Below, in pieces: positions 1 to 11,063 of a DNA stretch of 64,000 nucleotides. Source of the DNA: Costus lasius (lineage: Eukaryota; Streptophyta; Magnoliopsida; Zingiberales; Costaceae); the NCBI GenBank assembly GCA_027563935.2, contig CM050447.1, forward strand, positions 83,437,461 to 83,501,460, written 5' to 3'. The position numbers and the translations under genes are program-made. The notes under the pieces are model-generated. The model worked only from the letters and a program-made list of their open reading frames with translations. It had not been told where the DNA came from and made no database searches. How positions within the stretch are numbered: the stretch's first letter is position 1; every line of letters starts with the position of its first letter.

Positions 1-129
1 ACTTCCCGATTGACTTTGTGGGTTGTCAATTCGAATATAAAATAGTGGGAGCCATGGTCATTTAAAACAAGTCCAGTTTAAATGACTCGAAGTAGTACTA
101 ATCTGCTGTTTCTTGGTTGTTGTAGAACA
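1..129 (+). other. 3' end of the untranslated leader of copia element A0
   Basis: This is the last part of the leader between the primer site and gag. It matches, in inverse orientation, the leader of A3 at about 37640-37760 and of the fragment at about 14996-15120. The primer site and 5' LTR of this element lie left of the window. Confidence 0.7.
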
Positions 130-1620
130 ATGGCTGTGAACAATGGCAGATGGTCACTGCGATCTACCCTAGAAAGGGATAAGTTGGTTGGATCCAACTT
201 AAAGGATTGGTATATGAATTTGAGAATTGTGCTCAAGCTCGAGAGGAAGCTATATGTCCTTGAGAAGCCAATTCCTGAACCACTTCCATGCTTGGCCTCG
301 GCGGCTGAGAAGGATGCTTATGATAAGCATCAAGCTGATACTTCGGAGGTTGCACAATTGATGCTAACCAACATGTCGCCCGAGCTTAGAGGGCAATATG
401 AATCTAAGAGTGCCTCTGAAATTATTTCTAATCTAAGGCAGCTCTTTGATGCATTGGTTGAGCTCAACCCTCCCAAAGTAATCATTCAGTGCATTGAGCC
501 CAAAGGCTTAACTAATACATTGAAAACAAAGATGGAAAGAGTCAGGAATAATAAGTGCTACTCATGTGGAGGACCACCTCACATGATAAAGGACATAGTA
601 CGACTTCAGAATGAGAAGAAGAGAGGCAAGGCTTCATCTTCATGCTCAGGTATTTATGTTACAGAAGTCAACCTTTCTACTTCTATGTCATGGGTATTGG
701 ATACCGCATGTGGAGCTCATATTTGTACAAATATGCAGGGGCTCAAGAAAAGTAGATCGGTGCGGCCTGAAGAGATTGACCTACGCGTTGGAAACGGGGC
801 ACAGGTTGCTGCTGTTGCTGTAGGCGTTATGACTCTCTCCTTGCCTTCTGGACTTCAATTAGAACTAGACAATTGCTTTTATGTACCTTCGCTAACAAAG
901 AACATTGTATCCATTCCTTGCTTGGCGAGGAAAGGATTTAAATTTGAAATAAATAAGAACTCCTGTTCTTTTTCATTTGCAAATATGTTCTATGGGAAGG
1001 GTACTTTGTGCAATGGTCTATATATCTTGGATATGGAAAGTTCTATTTGTAACATAAGCAATAAGAGGACCAAACTAAGTGGTTCAGTTGGTGCTTTCCT
1101 ATGGCACTGTCGATTAGCCCATATAAATAAGAATCGCATCCAACAACTCCATGCAAATGGATTGTTAGATTCAAGTTCCTTGGAGGAATTTGATACTTGT
1201 GAACCTTGTTTGTTAGGGAAGATGACAAAGGCGCCCTTCACCAAGATTGGTGAAAGGGCAGAAGGTTTATTGGATCTCATACATACTGATGTGTGTGGGC
1301 CCTTCAATAAACAAGCCAGAGGAGGGTACAGCTACTTCATTACCTTTACTGATGACTTCAGTAGGTATGGTTATGTCTACTTAATGAGACATAAATCTGA
1401 ATCCTTTGAGAAATTCAAGGAGTTCAAGAATGAAGTAGAGAACCAGCTTGGAAGATCCATTAAAGCTCTTCGATCAGATCGAGGTGGAGAATACCTGAGT
1501 GGTGAGTTCTTTGACTATCTGAGAGAGTGTGGGATCATTTCCCAACTCACTCCTCCTGGAACACCTCAATGGAATGGTGTGTCTGAAAGGAGAAATCAAA
1601 CTTTATTGGATATGGTTTGA
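130..1620 (+). pseudogene. gag-pol: Angela/BARE-type Ty1/copia gag-protease-integrase (element A0), nonsense-terminated
   Basis: N-terminal part of a copia polyprotein. I place the start at ATG 130 because the family start in A3 (37639, minus) begins with the same MA-NN-RW pattern; an in-frame ATG at 82 lies in the leader. Gag is shortened: after about residue 110 the usual middle is missing. The zinc knuckle at residue 143 has C-X2-C-X4-H but Ile replaces the last Cys. Protease has LDTACGAH with the catalytic Asp at residue 191. Integrase shows HCRLAH (residue 326), CEPC (357) and the triad D387, D450, E486 with exactly 35 residues between the last two. The frame stops at TGA 1618-1620 where A3 keeps CGA, then continues in frame at 1621. 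It is dead as it stands but otherwise well preserved, which suggests a fairly young insertion. Confidence 0.93.
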
Positions 1621-3735
1621 TCCATGATGAGTCATGCAACTCTACCTTCATCATTCTGGGGGCATGCACTAGAAACAGCTTCTCTAATACTGAATAATGT
1701 TCCATCTAAGAGTGTCTCCAAAATACCATACGAGGTATGGAGTGGAAGACGCCCTAATCTCACGTTTATCAGGATCTGGGGATGTGAGGCTTATGTCAAA
1801 CGTCAGGATTCTAGCAAGCTAGAACCTAGATCTGATAAGTGTGTGTTTGTGGGGTATCCTAAGGAAACTAAAGGATACTACTTCTATGTCCCAACCGAGA
1901 ACAAAGTTTTTGTTGCTCGGGGTGCTGTCTTTCTAGAGAAAGAATTTCTTATGAAAGAAGTTAGTGGGAGGAAGTTTGACTTGGATGAGGTCCAAGTGCA
2001 AGCACAAGACAAAGAGATGGAATCTGAGCCACCTGCACCGGTTGCTAGGCAACCTGAGGCTCAGACACAGGTCCCGCGTAGGTCTGGGAGAATTCGTCGT
2101 GCACCTGAAAGGTATGGGTCGCTACCGACCCAACACGATGGGATCTTCATCATTGAGGATGAACCTAGAACCTATGATGAGGCAGTCAGTGGACCGGACT
2201 CCGAGAAATGGCTTGACGCCATGAGATCTGAGATGGATTCCATGTCGGCTAACCAAGTCTGGGATTTGGTTGAGCTGCCTGATGGGGTAAAACCTATAGG
2301 GTGTAAATGGGTCTTCAAGAAGAAGACAGACATGGATGGCAAAATAGTTACCTATAAGGGTAGACTAGTGGCTAAAGGATTTAAACAAGTCCACGGGGTG
2401 GACTATAATGAAACCTTCTCGCCAGTTGCCATGATTAAATCCATTCGGATTCTGCTTGCTATAGCTGCATATCATGACTATGAGATATGGCAGATGGATG
2501 TGAAAATAGCATTCCTTAACGGGAAGCTGACTGAGGATGTGTATATGACACAACCTGATGGCTTCATCCATCCTGCAGAGGCTAATAAGGTCTGCAGGCT
2601 AAAGAGGTCCATTTATGGATTAAAGCAAGCATCTCGAAGTTGGAATCTTCGATTTGATGAGGCCGTGAGAGATTATGGCTTTATCAAAAGCAAAGATGAC
2701 GCCTGTGTATACAGAAAATTCAGTGGGAGCTTGGTAATTTTTCTGGTCTTGTATGTTGATGACATACTGCTCATCGGAAACGACATCCCTAGTCTTCAAG
2801 CTGTGAAGACATGGTTGGGGAAGTGTTTCGAGATGAAAGACTTAGGGGAGGCCGCCTATATTCTAGGCGTGAGGATCTACCGGGATAGATCCAAGAGGCT
2901 CTTGGCCCTTAGTCAAAGTACTTACATTGATAAGGTACTGGAGAGGTTCTACATGGAGCAATCCAAGAAAGGATACCTTCCAGTGAGACATGGCCTTACT
3001 CTCTCAAAGAGCCAGTGTCCTACAACACAGGCTGAGAGGGATGACATGAGTCGAATTCCTTATGCTTCGGCAGTAGGATCGATCATGTATGCAATGTTAT
3101 GTACTAGACCAGATGTGGCATATGCTGTGAGCATTACCAGCCGATACCAATCCAATCCAGGTCTACAGCACTGGGTGGCTGTAAAGAACATCCTAAAGTA
3201 TCTGAGAAGAACTAAGGATTTGTTCTTGGTCTATGGGGGACAGGAAGAGCTCAGTATGCAGGGCTATACTGACGCATCGTTCCAGTCTGGCCCTGACGAC
3301 TTTAGATCGCAGGCCGGCTATGTGTTCAAGATAAATGGAGGCGCTGTATGTTGGAAAAGCTTCAAGCAATCCACCATAGCAGATTCTACAATCGAAGCTG
3401 AGTATGTGGCTGCTTCTGAGGCAGCCAAGGAAGCTATTTAGATAAGGAAGTTCTTATGTGATCTTCAAGTGGTACCTAGTGCAATGGATCCCATTGAACT
3501 CTACTGTGACAACAATGGAGCAATTGCACAAGCCAAGGAACCACGGTCTCATCAAAGATCCAAACACATACTCAGAAGATTTCACCTGATCAGAGAGATC
3601 ATTGACAGAGGTGATGTCAAGATTAGCAGAGTAGACACAGAGAACAATCTAGCAGACCCATTGACCAAGGCTTTGGCGCAGCAGAAGCATGATGGTCACG
3701 CTAGAGATATGGGGTTGAGATTCCTCAACTTCTAG
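1621..3735 (+). pseudogene. gag-pol: Ty1/copia integrase C-terminus, reverse transcriptase and RNase H (element A0)
   Basis: Continuation of the A0 polyprotein in the same frame. It starts with the integrase C-terminal part (a WGHALETA-like stretch, then a VFVGYPKETKGY block). The RT core follows, with the catalytic YVDD at 2752-2763. RNase H shows YTDASF, EAEYVA and the CDNNGA block. A second nonsense codon, TAG 3439-3441, replaces the Trp codon seen at the same place in A3; the RNase H end then runs to TAG at 3733-3735, closing with an NNLADPLTKAL motif. Reverse transcription and RNA removal would be the roles in the particle. Two nonsense codons break the coding region; I see no frameshift in this half. 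Confidence 0.93.
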
Positions 3736-3745
3736 GTCTTAGTGC

Positions 3746-3756
3746 AAGTGGGAGAT
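3746..3756 (+). promoter_or_regulatory. Polypurine tract of A0
   Basis: AAGTGGGAGA followed by T lies directly before the LTR TG. It is the plus-strand DNA primer site in this family; the same tract precedes the LTRs at 27805 and 31701 and, on the minus strand, the LTR ending at 35116. Confidence 0.85.
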
Positions 3757-5195
3757 TGTTGGTGTATATGCCCTAGGACCTAGTTTTGGTCAACTAATGT
3801 ACTACTTGACATTGATATTTATATATCATTCTGGCATTGTCGTTATCATTGTTTGACTACACCTGCGATTGTGTACTTACATGATAATGTCCCTGGAGAC
3901 AGATTGGATCTGGGCTCGAATTATAATCCCCAGTCGATGTACCTTAGTGGATATGGGACAGCTATGGTACTTGTGAGACTGGTATGTGGGCTGGTTTGGC
4001 ACGTGGTGCTAACGCAGACACATGGGTATATCATTGGGGATATACTGGATATACCCGCTATGAGGCTATGACTTGGTGTCATGGGTTATCCTCATAAGTG
4101 ACAGGAGATGCATTGATCCCTTGACTTGAGGTCATTGATCATTCTATATGGTTAGGGACTTTCTTTGATACAACCTAACACCTTGCCGTAGCTGGGAGGT
4201 CATAACGGTTGTTATTGAGCATGTCACGACCCATATGAGAAGATCAATGGACAGACATAGGATTTGCCCCTTCCCTAAGGAAGTATGATATCCATGGAGC
4301 TCCTTTATGGTTCTATGACTGAGAGTGTATGGCCATACCCAGGTAAGAACCTGTTTTAGTCATAGCCATGTGATTGGATGAAAACAAGTGGTGACACACT
4401 TGTCCAATCGGATATCAGTACGGCAAAGAGACTGTAATGCATCTGTACCTAGTTGCGATGATGGGGATGTCGATGTCGATATCCATTCCAACGACCTGGG
4501 TAGGAGCGATGCACTGCCAGGTGCCACTCACTGCTTGTGATGACCTTTGGTCAGCACTGCCAGCGTCAGAGGAACCTACAGGGTCGCACACCTTGATACT
4601 TGAGTTCTCGTATTGATCGAGAAGCCTTATGATCGAGTTATTGGATAACTCGGATCTAATTGGGAGATTTCATCAGCGCCAATGGGCCTGATGAGATGGA
4701 AGAATGTTATTGGAGCCAAACTTCATTTTTGGCAGGTTGACCCGTATTTGACCATGGTTGGTCACATTTGGATTAGGGTTGCATTGGATTGGATCCAAGT
4801 GCTTAATCAACCTATGCAATGATGTTTTGGCTAGCTCATTATCCAATGAGGCCCAATAACAAGTTCTCATGAAGAGATGAGAGGCTAAAAGGGTATAATG
4901 GGGAGAAACATGAACCATTAGGCGCCTAGGGGCATAATGGGGTCATGTTGGCGCCTTTGCTTCATTATGGAAGTAAAGGGCGCCTCCCCCTCTCTTCCTA
5001 GGATGGAATGCATGCCTCTATGGCATTGCTTGAGGCGCAAGGCAAGGCCTTGGCGCACAAGGAAAGGCGTGGGAACAAAAGGTAAGGTTGAATGAGAATT
5101 ATGGAAATGTCTTGGAGACTTTCCTTATCTCAAACCTCCTCATCCTAGCCCTACACTTGTCATGATCCTAGCCATTACCCTAACCGCCTCTTGCC

Positions 5196-5204
5196 CTATA
5201 AATA
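5196..5204 (+). promoter_or_regulatory. TATA box of LTR A0
   Basis: CTATAAATA lies about 515 bp before the LTR end. A TATA-like site sits at the equivalent place in other LTRs of the window (CTATTTATAG near 22380 and 29427 in B; GGATAAATACC near 39713-39723 on the minus strand in A3). Transcription would start roughly 30 bp downstream. This is inferred from position only. Confidence 0.6.
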
Positions 5205-5443
5205 TGACCCTAGTCGCCCCCTCTTGGATGTAATTAATCCTTGAAGGCGTGAACACAAGGAGAGGGGCGAGTGCTTGGAGCAAGGGCGCATCTTCCTTCT
5301 TCCATAACCGCAAGCCACTTCCTCCTTTCCTCTTGGCGCAAGGAGATCTAGGGCTTGGCGGCTTGGACGGTTTTCCTTCTTCTCTTGGCGCATCATCTCT
5401 CTTGGTGGCGCAAGTGAAGTATAGTATCTCCCTAAGGCTTGGA

Positions 5444-5480
5444 TCTTCTTCCCGAGGCTAGCACCGGGCGTGGAAGAAGA
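5444..5480 (+). other. Conserved R/U5 hairpin of LTR A0
   Basis: TCTTCTTCC (5444-5452) pairs perfectly with GGAAGAAGA (5472-5480) around a loop containing GAGGCTAGCAC. Equivalents exist in families A and B at the same place, with compensating arm changes in B. It lies downstream of the TATA box, so it should be in the transcript. Confidence 0.6.
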
Positions 5481-5711
5481 GAACTCAAGAGATCCGTGTG
5501 TGCGAGACTGCAGAGGGCGAACACTTGGGCGCCTTCATCGACATCGCTCTACATTGCTCTTAAGGTATTTCCCAACTCATCGTGTCGACTCCCTTGCATG
5601 CGATCTTCACTGGGTTTTTGGGACCGGCCTGTTTCGGGGACATTCTTCCGCTGCGAAAAATGTATGTCCATAACTCTGAAAATTGTAAAATGTCCCCGGG
5701 GTTTCCCAACA

Positions 5712-6429
5712 CATTGTCCACATTCTTATTCAGCAGCGCTCCACTTGTGGCTGCATCTACAGATAAGCGGATATTATATTAATGACCGTTATAAAAGGTA
5801 TGCACTAATACCCATTTTTCGAGCCCATGGTGCGGGCACATTCGCAGCAGCTCCTTGTAACGGCCCCATGCCTCGTAGAGTGACTCACCTTCCCTCTGGC
5901 TAAAATTCATTATTTGGTTCCTCAATTGAGCAGTCTTGCTCGGTGGAAAGTATTTGGAGAGGAACGCATGGGAAAGCTGATCCCATGTTGTGATGGAGCC
6001 TTGAAGGAGGGACTGTAGCCATGCTCACATGTGGTCCCTAAGAGAAAAAGGAAAGAGACATAAGCGAATAACATCAGAAGTTACCCCATTAATTTTGAGG
6101 GTATCACAATATTCAAGAAAAATTGACAAATGAAGATTAGGGTCATCCTGAGGTTATCCGCTGAACTAGTTATGCTGAACCATATACACTAGGGCCGGCT
6201 TTATCCTAAAGTTGTTTGCCTCAACCGCTAGTCGAGCAATACTGGAGTGTAAGCTCTGTACATTTGGTGCAGCAAAGTCCTTCAGCGAACGGGTCTGGTC
6301 CATTATAGATGTGGTTGGATAGGGTTCCTCAAGCTGTTGATCCTGAATTTTCCTTTGAGCGCGAGAGGTCCTTTCAATATCAGGATCTTCTGGCACTAAG
6401 CTTCCTGTTCTTATTGTTCTTGGCATACA
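5712..6429 (-). pseudogene. gag: Athila-type Ty3/gypsy gag, 5' half
   Basis: Minus-strand gag remnant. ATG at 6429 opens MPRTIRTGSLVPEDPD, the N-terminus typical of this gag; the plus-strand copy at 11064 has the parallel MRRNLRSGPLVPSDPE. The frame stays open to 6166 (about 87 residues, with a FRIKPA block). It then continues, with stops and shifts, through the conserved gag core: a LFPFSLRD-like block, a KYFPPSKT-like block and CPHHGLEK. It is cut at 5712 by the end of LTR A0. Gag would form the particle shell. The rest of the element lies outside the window or is lost. Confidence 0.82.
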
Positions 6430-6581
6430 TAGGATTAGTATACTAGATAATACAAGCTTGAAGAAAGGAAGAAGACAAGAAGTATTAACGAATATGCTGA
6501 AATAAAAACAAAAAGCAAACACAAACAAAAAGTGATCTAGTCTATCAACTCAACTATTTAGTCGATATTGTCTACGCCTTG

Positions 6582-6600
6582 CTCCCTGGCAACGGCGCCA
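6582..6600 (-). promoter_or_regulatory. Athila primer-binding site (aspartate tRNA type)
   Basis: On the minus strand the sequence reads TGGCGCCGTTGCCAGGGAG. It matches the complement of the plant tRNA-Asp 3' end, the usual primer of Athila/Tat elements, apart from about one base. It starts 6 bases past the CA end of the adjacent LTR and lies about 150 bp before the gag ATG. Confidence 0.85.
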
Positions 6601-6606
6601 AAAACT

Positions 6607-8110
6607 TGATAGGCCCGCAAGTGTATGATTTCTATCACAGTAGTAAAATATCATCCCTAGGGAGCTAGGTGTAAAGTACCAACCTTTAGTGTCATTGATA
6701 TCTAGATAATCCAAAATGGGAATCGAAAAATCTAAACTAAGCTTGAAATATCGACTTAAGAAATCGACGACTAGTAGGGTAAATTACAATTTTTCAAAGA
6801 TTTGGGACCACATGTTTCACCACGTTGAATGAATTAAATGTAAAACAATGAATCATAAGTTAGGAAATAGAAAATAGACTACCTTCTCTCAAAGCAAAAT
6901 CTGACAGTAAACTACTTAAGGCGATCAATCTTATTGTACGGATTACCTTCTCTTGAAGCGTAATCCGATGTCTACTTAAGCTACTTTCCTACACTTGTAG
7001 CAAACTAACTTAAGAAAGATGCAATGGGCTCTATGATAATCGTAGGTCATCGAGTGACCTTGAACGACTCTCGTAATTCAAGTCACAAGTTCAAATGTGC
7101 AATCGAGTGTTACGATTCACCTCTCGGCTCTTCTCGTAACACTTAACACATATTAATGTTTGGCCAAAACATAAATACGCAATAAGCACACCACATTTAA
7201 ATAAGTCAATTTACTATAAAGTATCACTGAGATTCATAAGAGATGTTTACATGTGAAAATTTGTTCAACGGGGTATGCCCGAGTCCCGGACTAGGGTTTA
7301 CGCTAAAATATACATCGTTTAACTTGTAAAAACTCAAGAAAATACAACCAAAAGTTAGGAAAATTATAGATCAAGGGTAGGAGATGACAAATCTTTGGTC
7401 TTCTCTCGAAAGACCCAAAGAAATATGGTCAAACAAGCCCTCGAACATGCAAAATCGCCCTCTTTTCCGCCTAGTTGCGTCTCTCCAAAGTTCGAACACT
7501 GTAACTGCCCAAAAATTTCACTTTTATATGTCAATCTACTCTTCTAGCGGTTATGAAGATTAATTGGGAGTTTTCCCCAATTTCTATGTTCTTGGATCAT
7601 CGGATTTATCGAAGAAACGGTCGATGGTCGCAATTTGCGGACGCCATCACGGGCGTGATGGTCATCATGGCCAGGCCGTGACGAGTTCTGGAATCTGCGG
7701 CGACGTCTTCACTACCATGATGGCGATCATGGCCATGCCATGATGTGCGCATAAACTTCCTGGATGGAGATCACACCCGTGATGAATGCCAGTGATCGAT
7801 TTGGGAGAAATTTTGTTGATGCCCGTCATGGCTGTGGTGACCATCGCAGGCAAGCCATGATGAGCTCATAAAAATCCAGCTGGATGATCACGCTCGTGTT
7901 CACTGCCGTGACGAATTCGCTGGAATTTCCAATTTCTGGTAGTCATGGCCGTGATGGCTGTCACAGCCATGCCATGATGGCTGTACTGAAGGAAGACTGG
8001 GACGCCGAAATGACCATGGCCATGATGGCTGTCATGGCCAGGCCGTGATCTCTATAAAAAGCTCCAAAAAATCTGAAATTTTTCCTGTGACCTTGGTGAT
8101 ATGTGATGAA
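6607..8110 (-). repeat. 5' LTR of the minus-strand Athila element (outer boundary uncertain)
   Basis: The LTR ends at 6607 on the minus strand with a CACTTGCGG block and TATCA, just before the primer site. The same CACTTG block ends the LTRs at 10933, 47317, 50066 and 56376. I cannot fix the far end. Repeats of CATGGCC/GGCCATG fill 7640-8050, and sequence change near 8110-8300 leads into copia gag. No TGATGA start was found. Confidence 0.65.
7640..8050. repeat. Degenerate palindromic CATCACGGCC/GGCCGTGATG array
   Basis: Words such as GTGATGGTCATCATGGCC, GGCCGTGA, GCCATGCCATGATGGCTG recur about every 60-80 bp on both strands, so each unit can fold on itself. The array lies inside the Athila LTR. 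A related run occurs at 57465-57560. Confidence 0.6.
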
Positions 8111-8299
8111 TTTTCCTATAACTTCAAATCTTCAAAATCTTTACGAAAATAGGGTCAAATGACCTGCATTTCACAAACAAACAAAAGAATAGTGAAAATT
8201 TTGAACTTTAGAAGAAAAAAAAAATGCTAAATTAAGTTATAAAACAAGATTAAAGCCTGAAAAGATCATATGAATGATACTTTAAAAATAGCACTCTTC

Positions 8300-8517
8300 A
8301 ACAACACGAGGAATAGAATGCCTTTTAGATAATAACACATTTGAGGTAGTTGTACGAGATGCAGACTAGAACAGAAAGAAATAACATGACCAAAGTAACT
8401 GAGGTGACTCTAGTGGGATCTTATGTACTCAAGATGTTAGGTACATGACACATCTTAAGAGATTAGCACACCCGATAGACAGAGACTTTGCTATGGATCT
8501 TATTCTGCAGTCTCTTT
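8300..8517 (+). pseudogene. gag: Ty1/copia gag remnant, part 1
   Basis: A decayed stretch translates to pieces of a copia Gag: an HVLKMLGT-like helix region, then LQSL immediately before the LTR insertion. With LTR H and one target copy removed, the frame reads LQSL-SPSFSSF into 10283. That is the normal Gag sequence type, so both parts were one gene. The left limit is approximate, since the sequence before 8300 has no recognisable coding. Confidence 0.65.
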
Positions 8518-10277
8518 TGTTAGGAATCCCCGGGCTATTTTAAAATTTAAAAAACATAGCGGAAGCGAGCCCAAAACGAGACTCCTAATTCAATAAGGAC
8601 CGTCTTACAAGAGGGGTAGCGGATGTGATAGGGTATATACCTTATTAGCAATTTCTGAGGTTATGGATGATAATGATGGAGACGTGCAAGTGCCCATCCT
8701 CTATGCTCATGCACACACAGACTACCTCAAGATTCCTCTGCTCCATGCACGTGCTAGCTTCGGGAGAAGAGATCCATGCCTTTGGGAGTTATCCACCTTA
8801 CTTGCGCTAACCTTCTACAAGTTGCGCCAAGTGGGCTAATCTCAACTTCAAGTTGCACCAACTAGAAGGAGATCCCGTCTTCAAGCACCAATCTTCAAGG
8901 AAGAGGTGCCAAGGAGGTTTGCTACCCGTCAACCTCTTCAACTTGTGCCAACTACGGGCTTATCACCAAGGGGGAAACAACCACAGAAGGGGAGGCACCA
9001 AGGAAGTAGGAGGCGGCTAGGTTAAGAAGGGAGAAGGAGACCTAGGCGGCTAGGGTTGAGAAAGCATGTCATATGAGCCTACCCTAGCCCCTTTATTTAT
9101 AGATTTTAGTTGTGGCCCCCCCACAACTTAAGTCATGAATTAATTTAATATATTTGAAAAAACTATTCAGATATGCACCTGTAGCTATGGGCCTAACCAG
9201 ATCAAGTTATTAAGCCACCTAAATAATTCAGTGCTAACTCGAGTTTTGACCCGTCGACTAAGACTTAGTCAACTGGAGTCAAAAGTGGTCACCTGAGGTC
9301 AACCAAAGTCAACTTGATCATTAAAGTCTATAAGACTCCTCTCGTTTCATAACATGCATCTATGATGCATGATACTTCCAAACAGATCCGAATCATCCAT
9401 AGATTCGATCTGAGGCTATCTGATCAATATGGAATCTCTATTGTCTAGATGTGCAACCCTGTAGGTTCCTCAGACGTTGGCAGTGGTGACCTAATCATCA
9501 CAAGTAGTAAGTAGCACCTAGCAATGCATCATTGCTACCCAAGCCTTTGGAATTAATATTGTCATCGATAACCCCTAAACTGTGATAAGGTATACAAGTA
9601 TACATGTCCCTTTTCTAGGCTGATCATCTAGATTGGACAAGCATGTCACACTTGTTTATTCCAATGATGATGGTCATGACTAAATCAGGCTAAACCTGGG
9701 TGTGACCACACACTTTCAGTCATACACCATATAGGGGCCCATGGACATTAAGCTTCCTTGCAAGGAAGGGATAAATCCTCTATTAGCAAGATGCACCTCT
9801 CATACAACTCAAGATATACCCAATGACAATCGTTATGACCTTCCTTTTACAGTGAGGCATTTGGTTGTATCAAAGCATACCTCTTACTATATAGAGACAC
9901 AATCTCCCTCAAGTCAAAACATAGATATAACTCTATCACTATGAATTTTAACTTGAGATACAAAGTTAAAACTTTATGGCAGATCAGTGCAGTATATCTC
10001 CCTTGATATACCCACATGCCTGCGTTAAGTAACCCATACTAACTAGTGCATATACAAGTCTCACATGCACCATAGCTATTGCCTATCCACTATGGTACTT
10101 GACTCAGAACAAAGCAAACTGAGATAAAAATATCTTGTGGGATATCGTCATGTAAACATACATATGCGCATATGTACAATAAACTATGACAACGATAATT
10201 ATAGGATATCTATAAAATATCAATAATGTAGTACAAATGTTAAGAGCAAAAATAGGTCATAGGACAAAACACTAACA
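8518..10277 (-). mobile_element. Solo LTR, copia-like family H
   Basis: 1760 bp, minus strand, from TGTTAGTGTTTTGTCC (10277 inward) to ...CCCGGGGATTCCTAACA (8518). The flanks TCTTT (8513-8517) and TCTGT (10278-10282) are a 5-bp target duplication with one mismatch. It splits a copia gag. It shares with families A and B the AGCAG-type block (about 9490-9548) and a TATA-like CTATAAATAAAG on the minus strand (9101-9112). No internal region is present, so it most likely arose by LTR-LTR recombination. Confidence 0.85.
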
Positions 10278-10282
10278 TCTGT

Positions 10283-10872
10283 CTCCTAGCTTTAGTTCAT
10301 TTATCATTAATTTTAATATGAACCAGATTGAGTGCATTCCGGAGGAGCTACTGAATTTACTCCAGTCGACTAAGGAAGAAATAGAAAAGACCAAACCTAA
10401 ATTCGTTCTTATGGTCCCTATGACTAGTAAGAAGTGGAAGAGAGGTAAAGCTTATGCCAAGGGAAAAGCAAAGGATAATTCCAAGACACTGAATAAGAAA
10501 AAGGTAACAGAAAATAGGTGCTTCCACTATGGCTAGGATGGCACTCAAAGAATGACTACAAGCAATTTCAAAATGAGGTGAAGAGAAGTAACCCTTTATT
10601 TTCAGGCTTGAGTCTCATATTTATACAAATACATAATTTTTAAGAGAAATAAAACAAGTATGACATGGAGAAATTAATCTACGAGTTAAAGCATAGGATA
10701 TTGTCATTGCTGTAGGGGACTTCACTCTCTCTGGAGTGAAGACTTCTAATAAAACTAGGACATTGCTACTATGTACTTTTGGATTCTAGAACATTGTATC
10801 TATTCCTACCTTGGCGAAGAAAAGATTTATTTGTAATAAATGAGAACATTTGTTTTATTCATTTACAATGAG
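10283..10872 (+). pseudogene. gag: Ty1/copia gag (part 2) and protease remnant
   Basis: Continuation of the gag split by LTR H. The piece from 10318 to 10536 keeps an open frame of 72 residues, with a lysine-rich basic tail and the first part of a zinc knuckle (CFHYG) before a stop; a TQRMTTSNF-like tail follows. From about 10690, short pieces resemble the protease region of A0 (a GDFTLSL-like block, then a frame-shifted equivalent of the NIVSIPCL block). The remnant ends abruptly at about 10872, where an Athila LTR end begins, so the boundary is a recombination or insertion joint. Confidence 0.7.
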
Positions 10873-10933
10873 GTCTCTGTCGTTCGATATCTTAATTATT
10901 ACTTTGAGTATCCGTGCACTTGTGGACACAACA
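10873..10933 (+). repeat. Last ~60 bp of an Athila-type LTR
   Basis: The stretch with TTCGATATC..ATTATTAC and TCCGTGCACTTG matches the 3' ends of the LTRs at 50020-50066 and 56325-56376. Only this terminal piece remains, ending ACACAACA. The rest of the LTR is missing. Confidence 0.75.
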
Positions 10934-10939
10934 TGTTTT

Positions 10940-10958
10940 TGGCGCCGTTGCCGGGGAC
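10940..10958 (+). promoter_or_regulatory. Athila primer-binding site
   Basis: TGGCGCCGTTGCCGGGGAC, six bases past the LTR end. It is the cleanest aspartate-tRNA-type primer site in the window. Confidence 0.9.
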
Positions 10959-11063
10959 CTTGGTTTTTGTCAATATTGAAGATATTAAATAGTATTGGTA
11001 AGCTAGGTTTTGTTTTCTATTCTTTTCTGCTTATTTTGAGTTTATTTGATCTATCTAGTTTGC

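Larger units (their letters stand above)
3757..5711 (+). repeat. 3' LTR of copia element A0 (family A)
   Basis: 1955 bp running from TGTTGGTGTATATGCC to ...CCCCGGGGTTTCCCAACA. The ends form the inverted TGTTGG/CCAACA pair. Inside are the AGCAG...CTGCT block near 4501-4545, the hairpin CGAGTTAT-TGG-ATAACTCG (4634-4652), a TATA box at 5196-5204 and a transcribed hairpin (5444-5480). The bases after it (5712 on) are a minus-strand Athila gag, so A0 inserted into an older Athila element. The matching duplication is outside the window. Confidence 0.92.

Noticed and set aside
5249..5903. Overlapping open frames of 66-154 residues in LTR A0 and its right flank
   Set aside because: They lie in R/U5 of the LTR and cross the LTR-Athila joint. 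Equivalent frames appear in other LTRs only where the DNA is alike, with no shared protein pattern.
7665..7853. Methionine/isoleucine-rich frame of 62 residues on the minus strand
   Set aside because: It is a product of the CATGGCC palindromic repeats.
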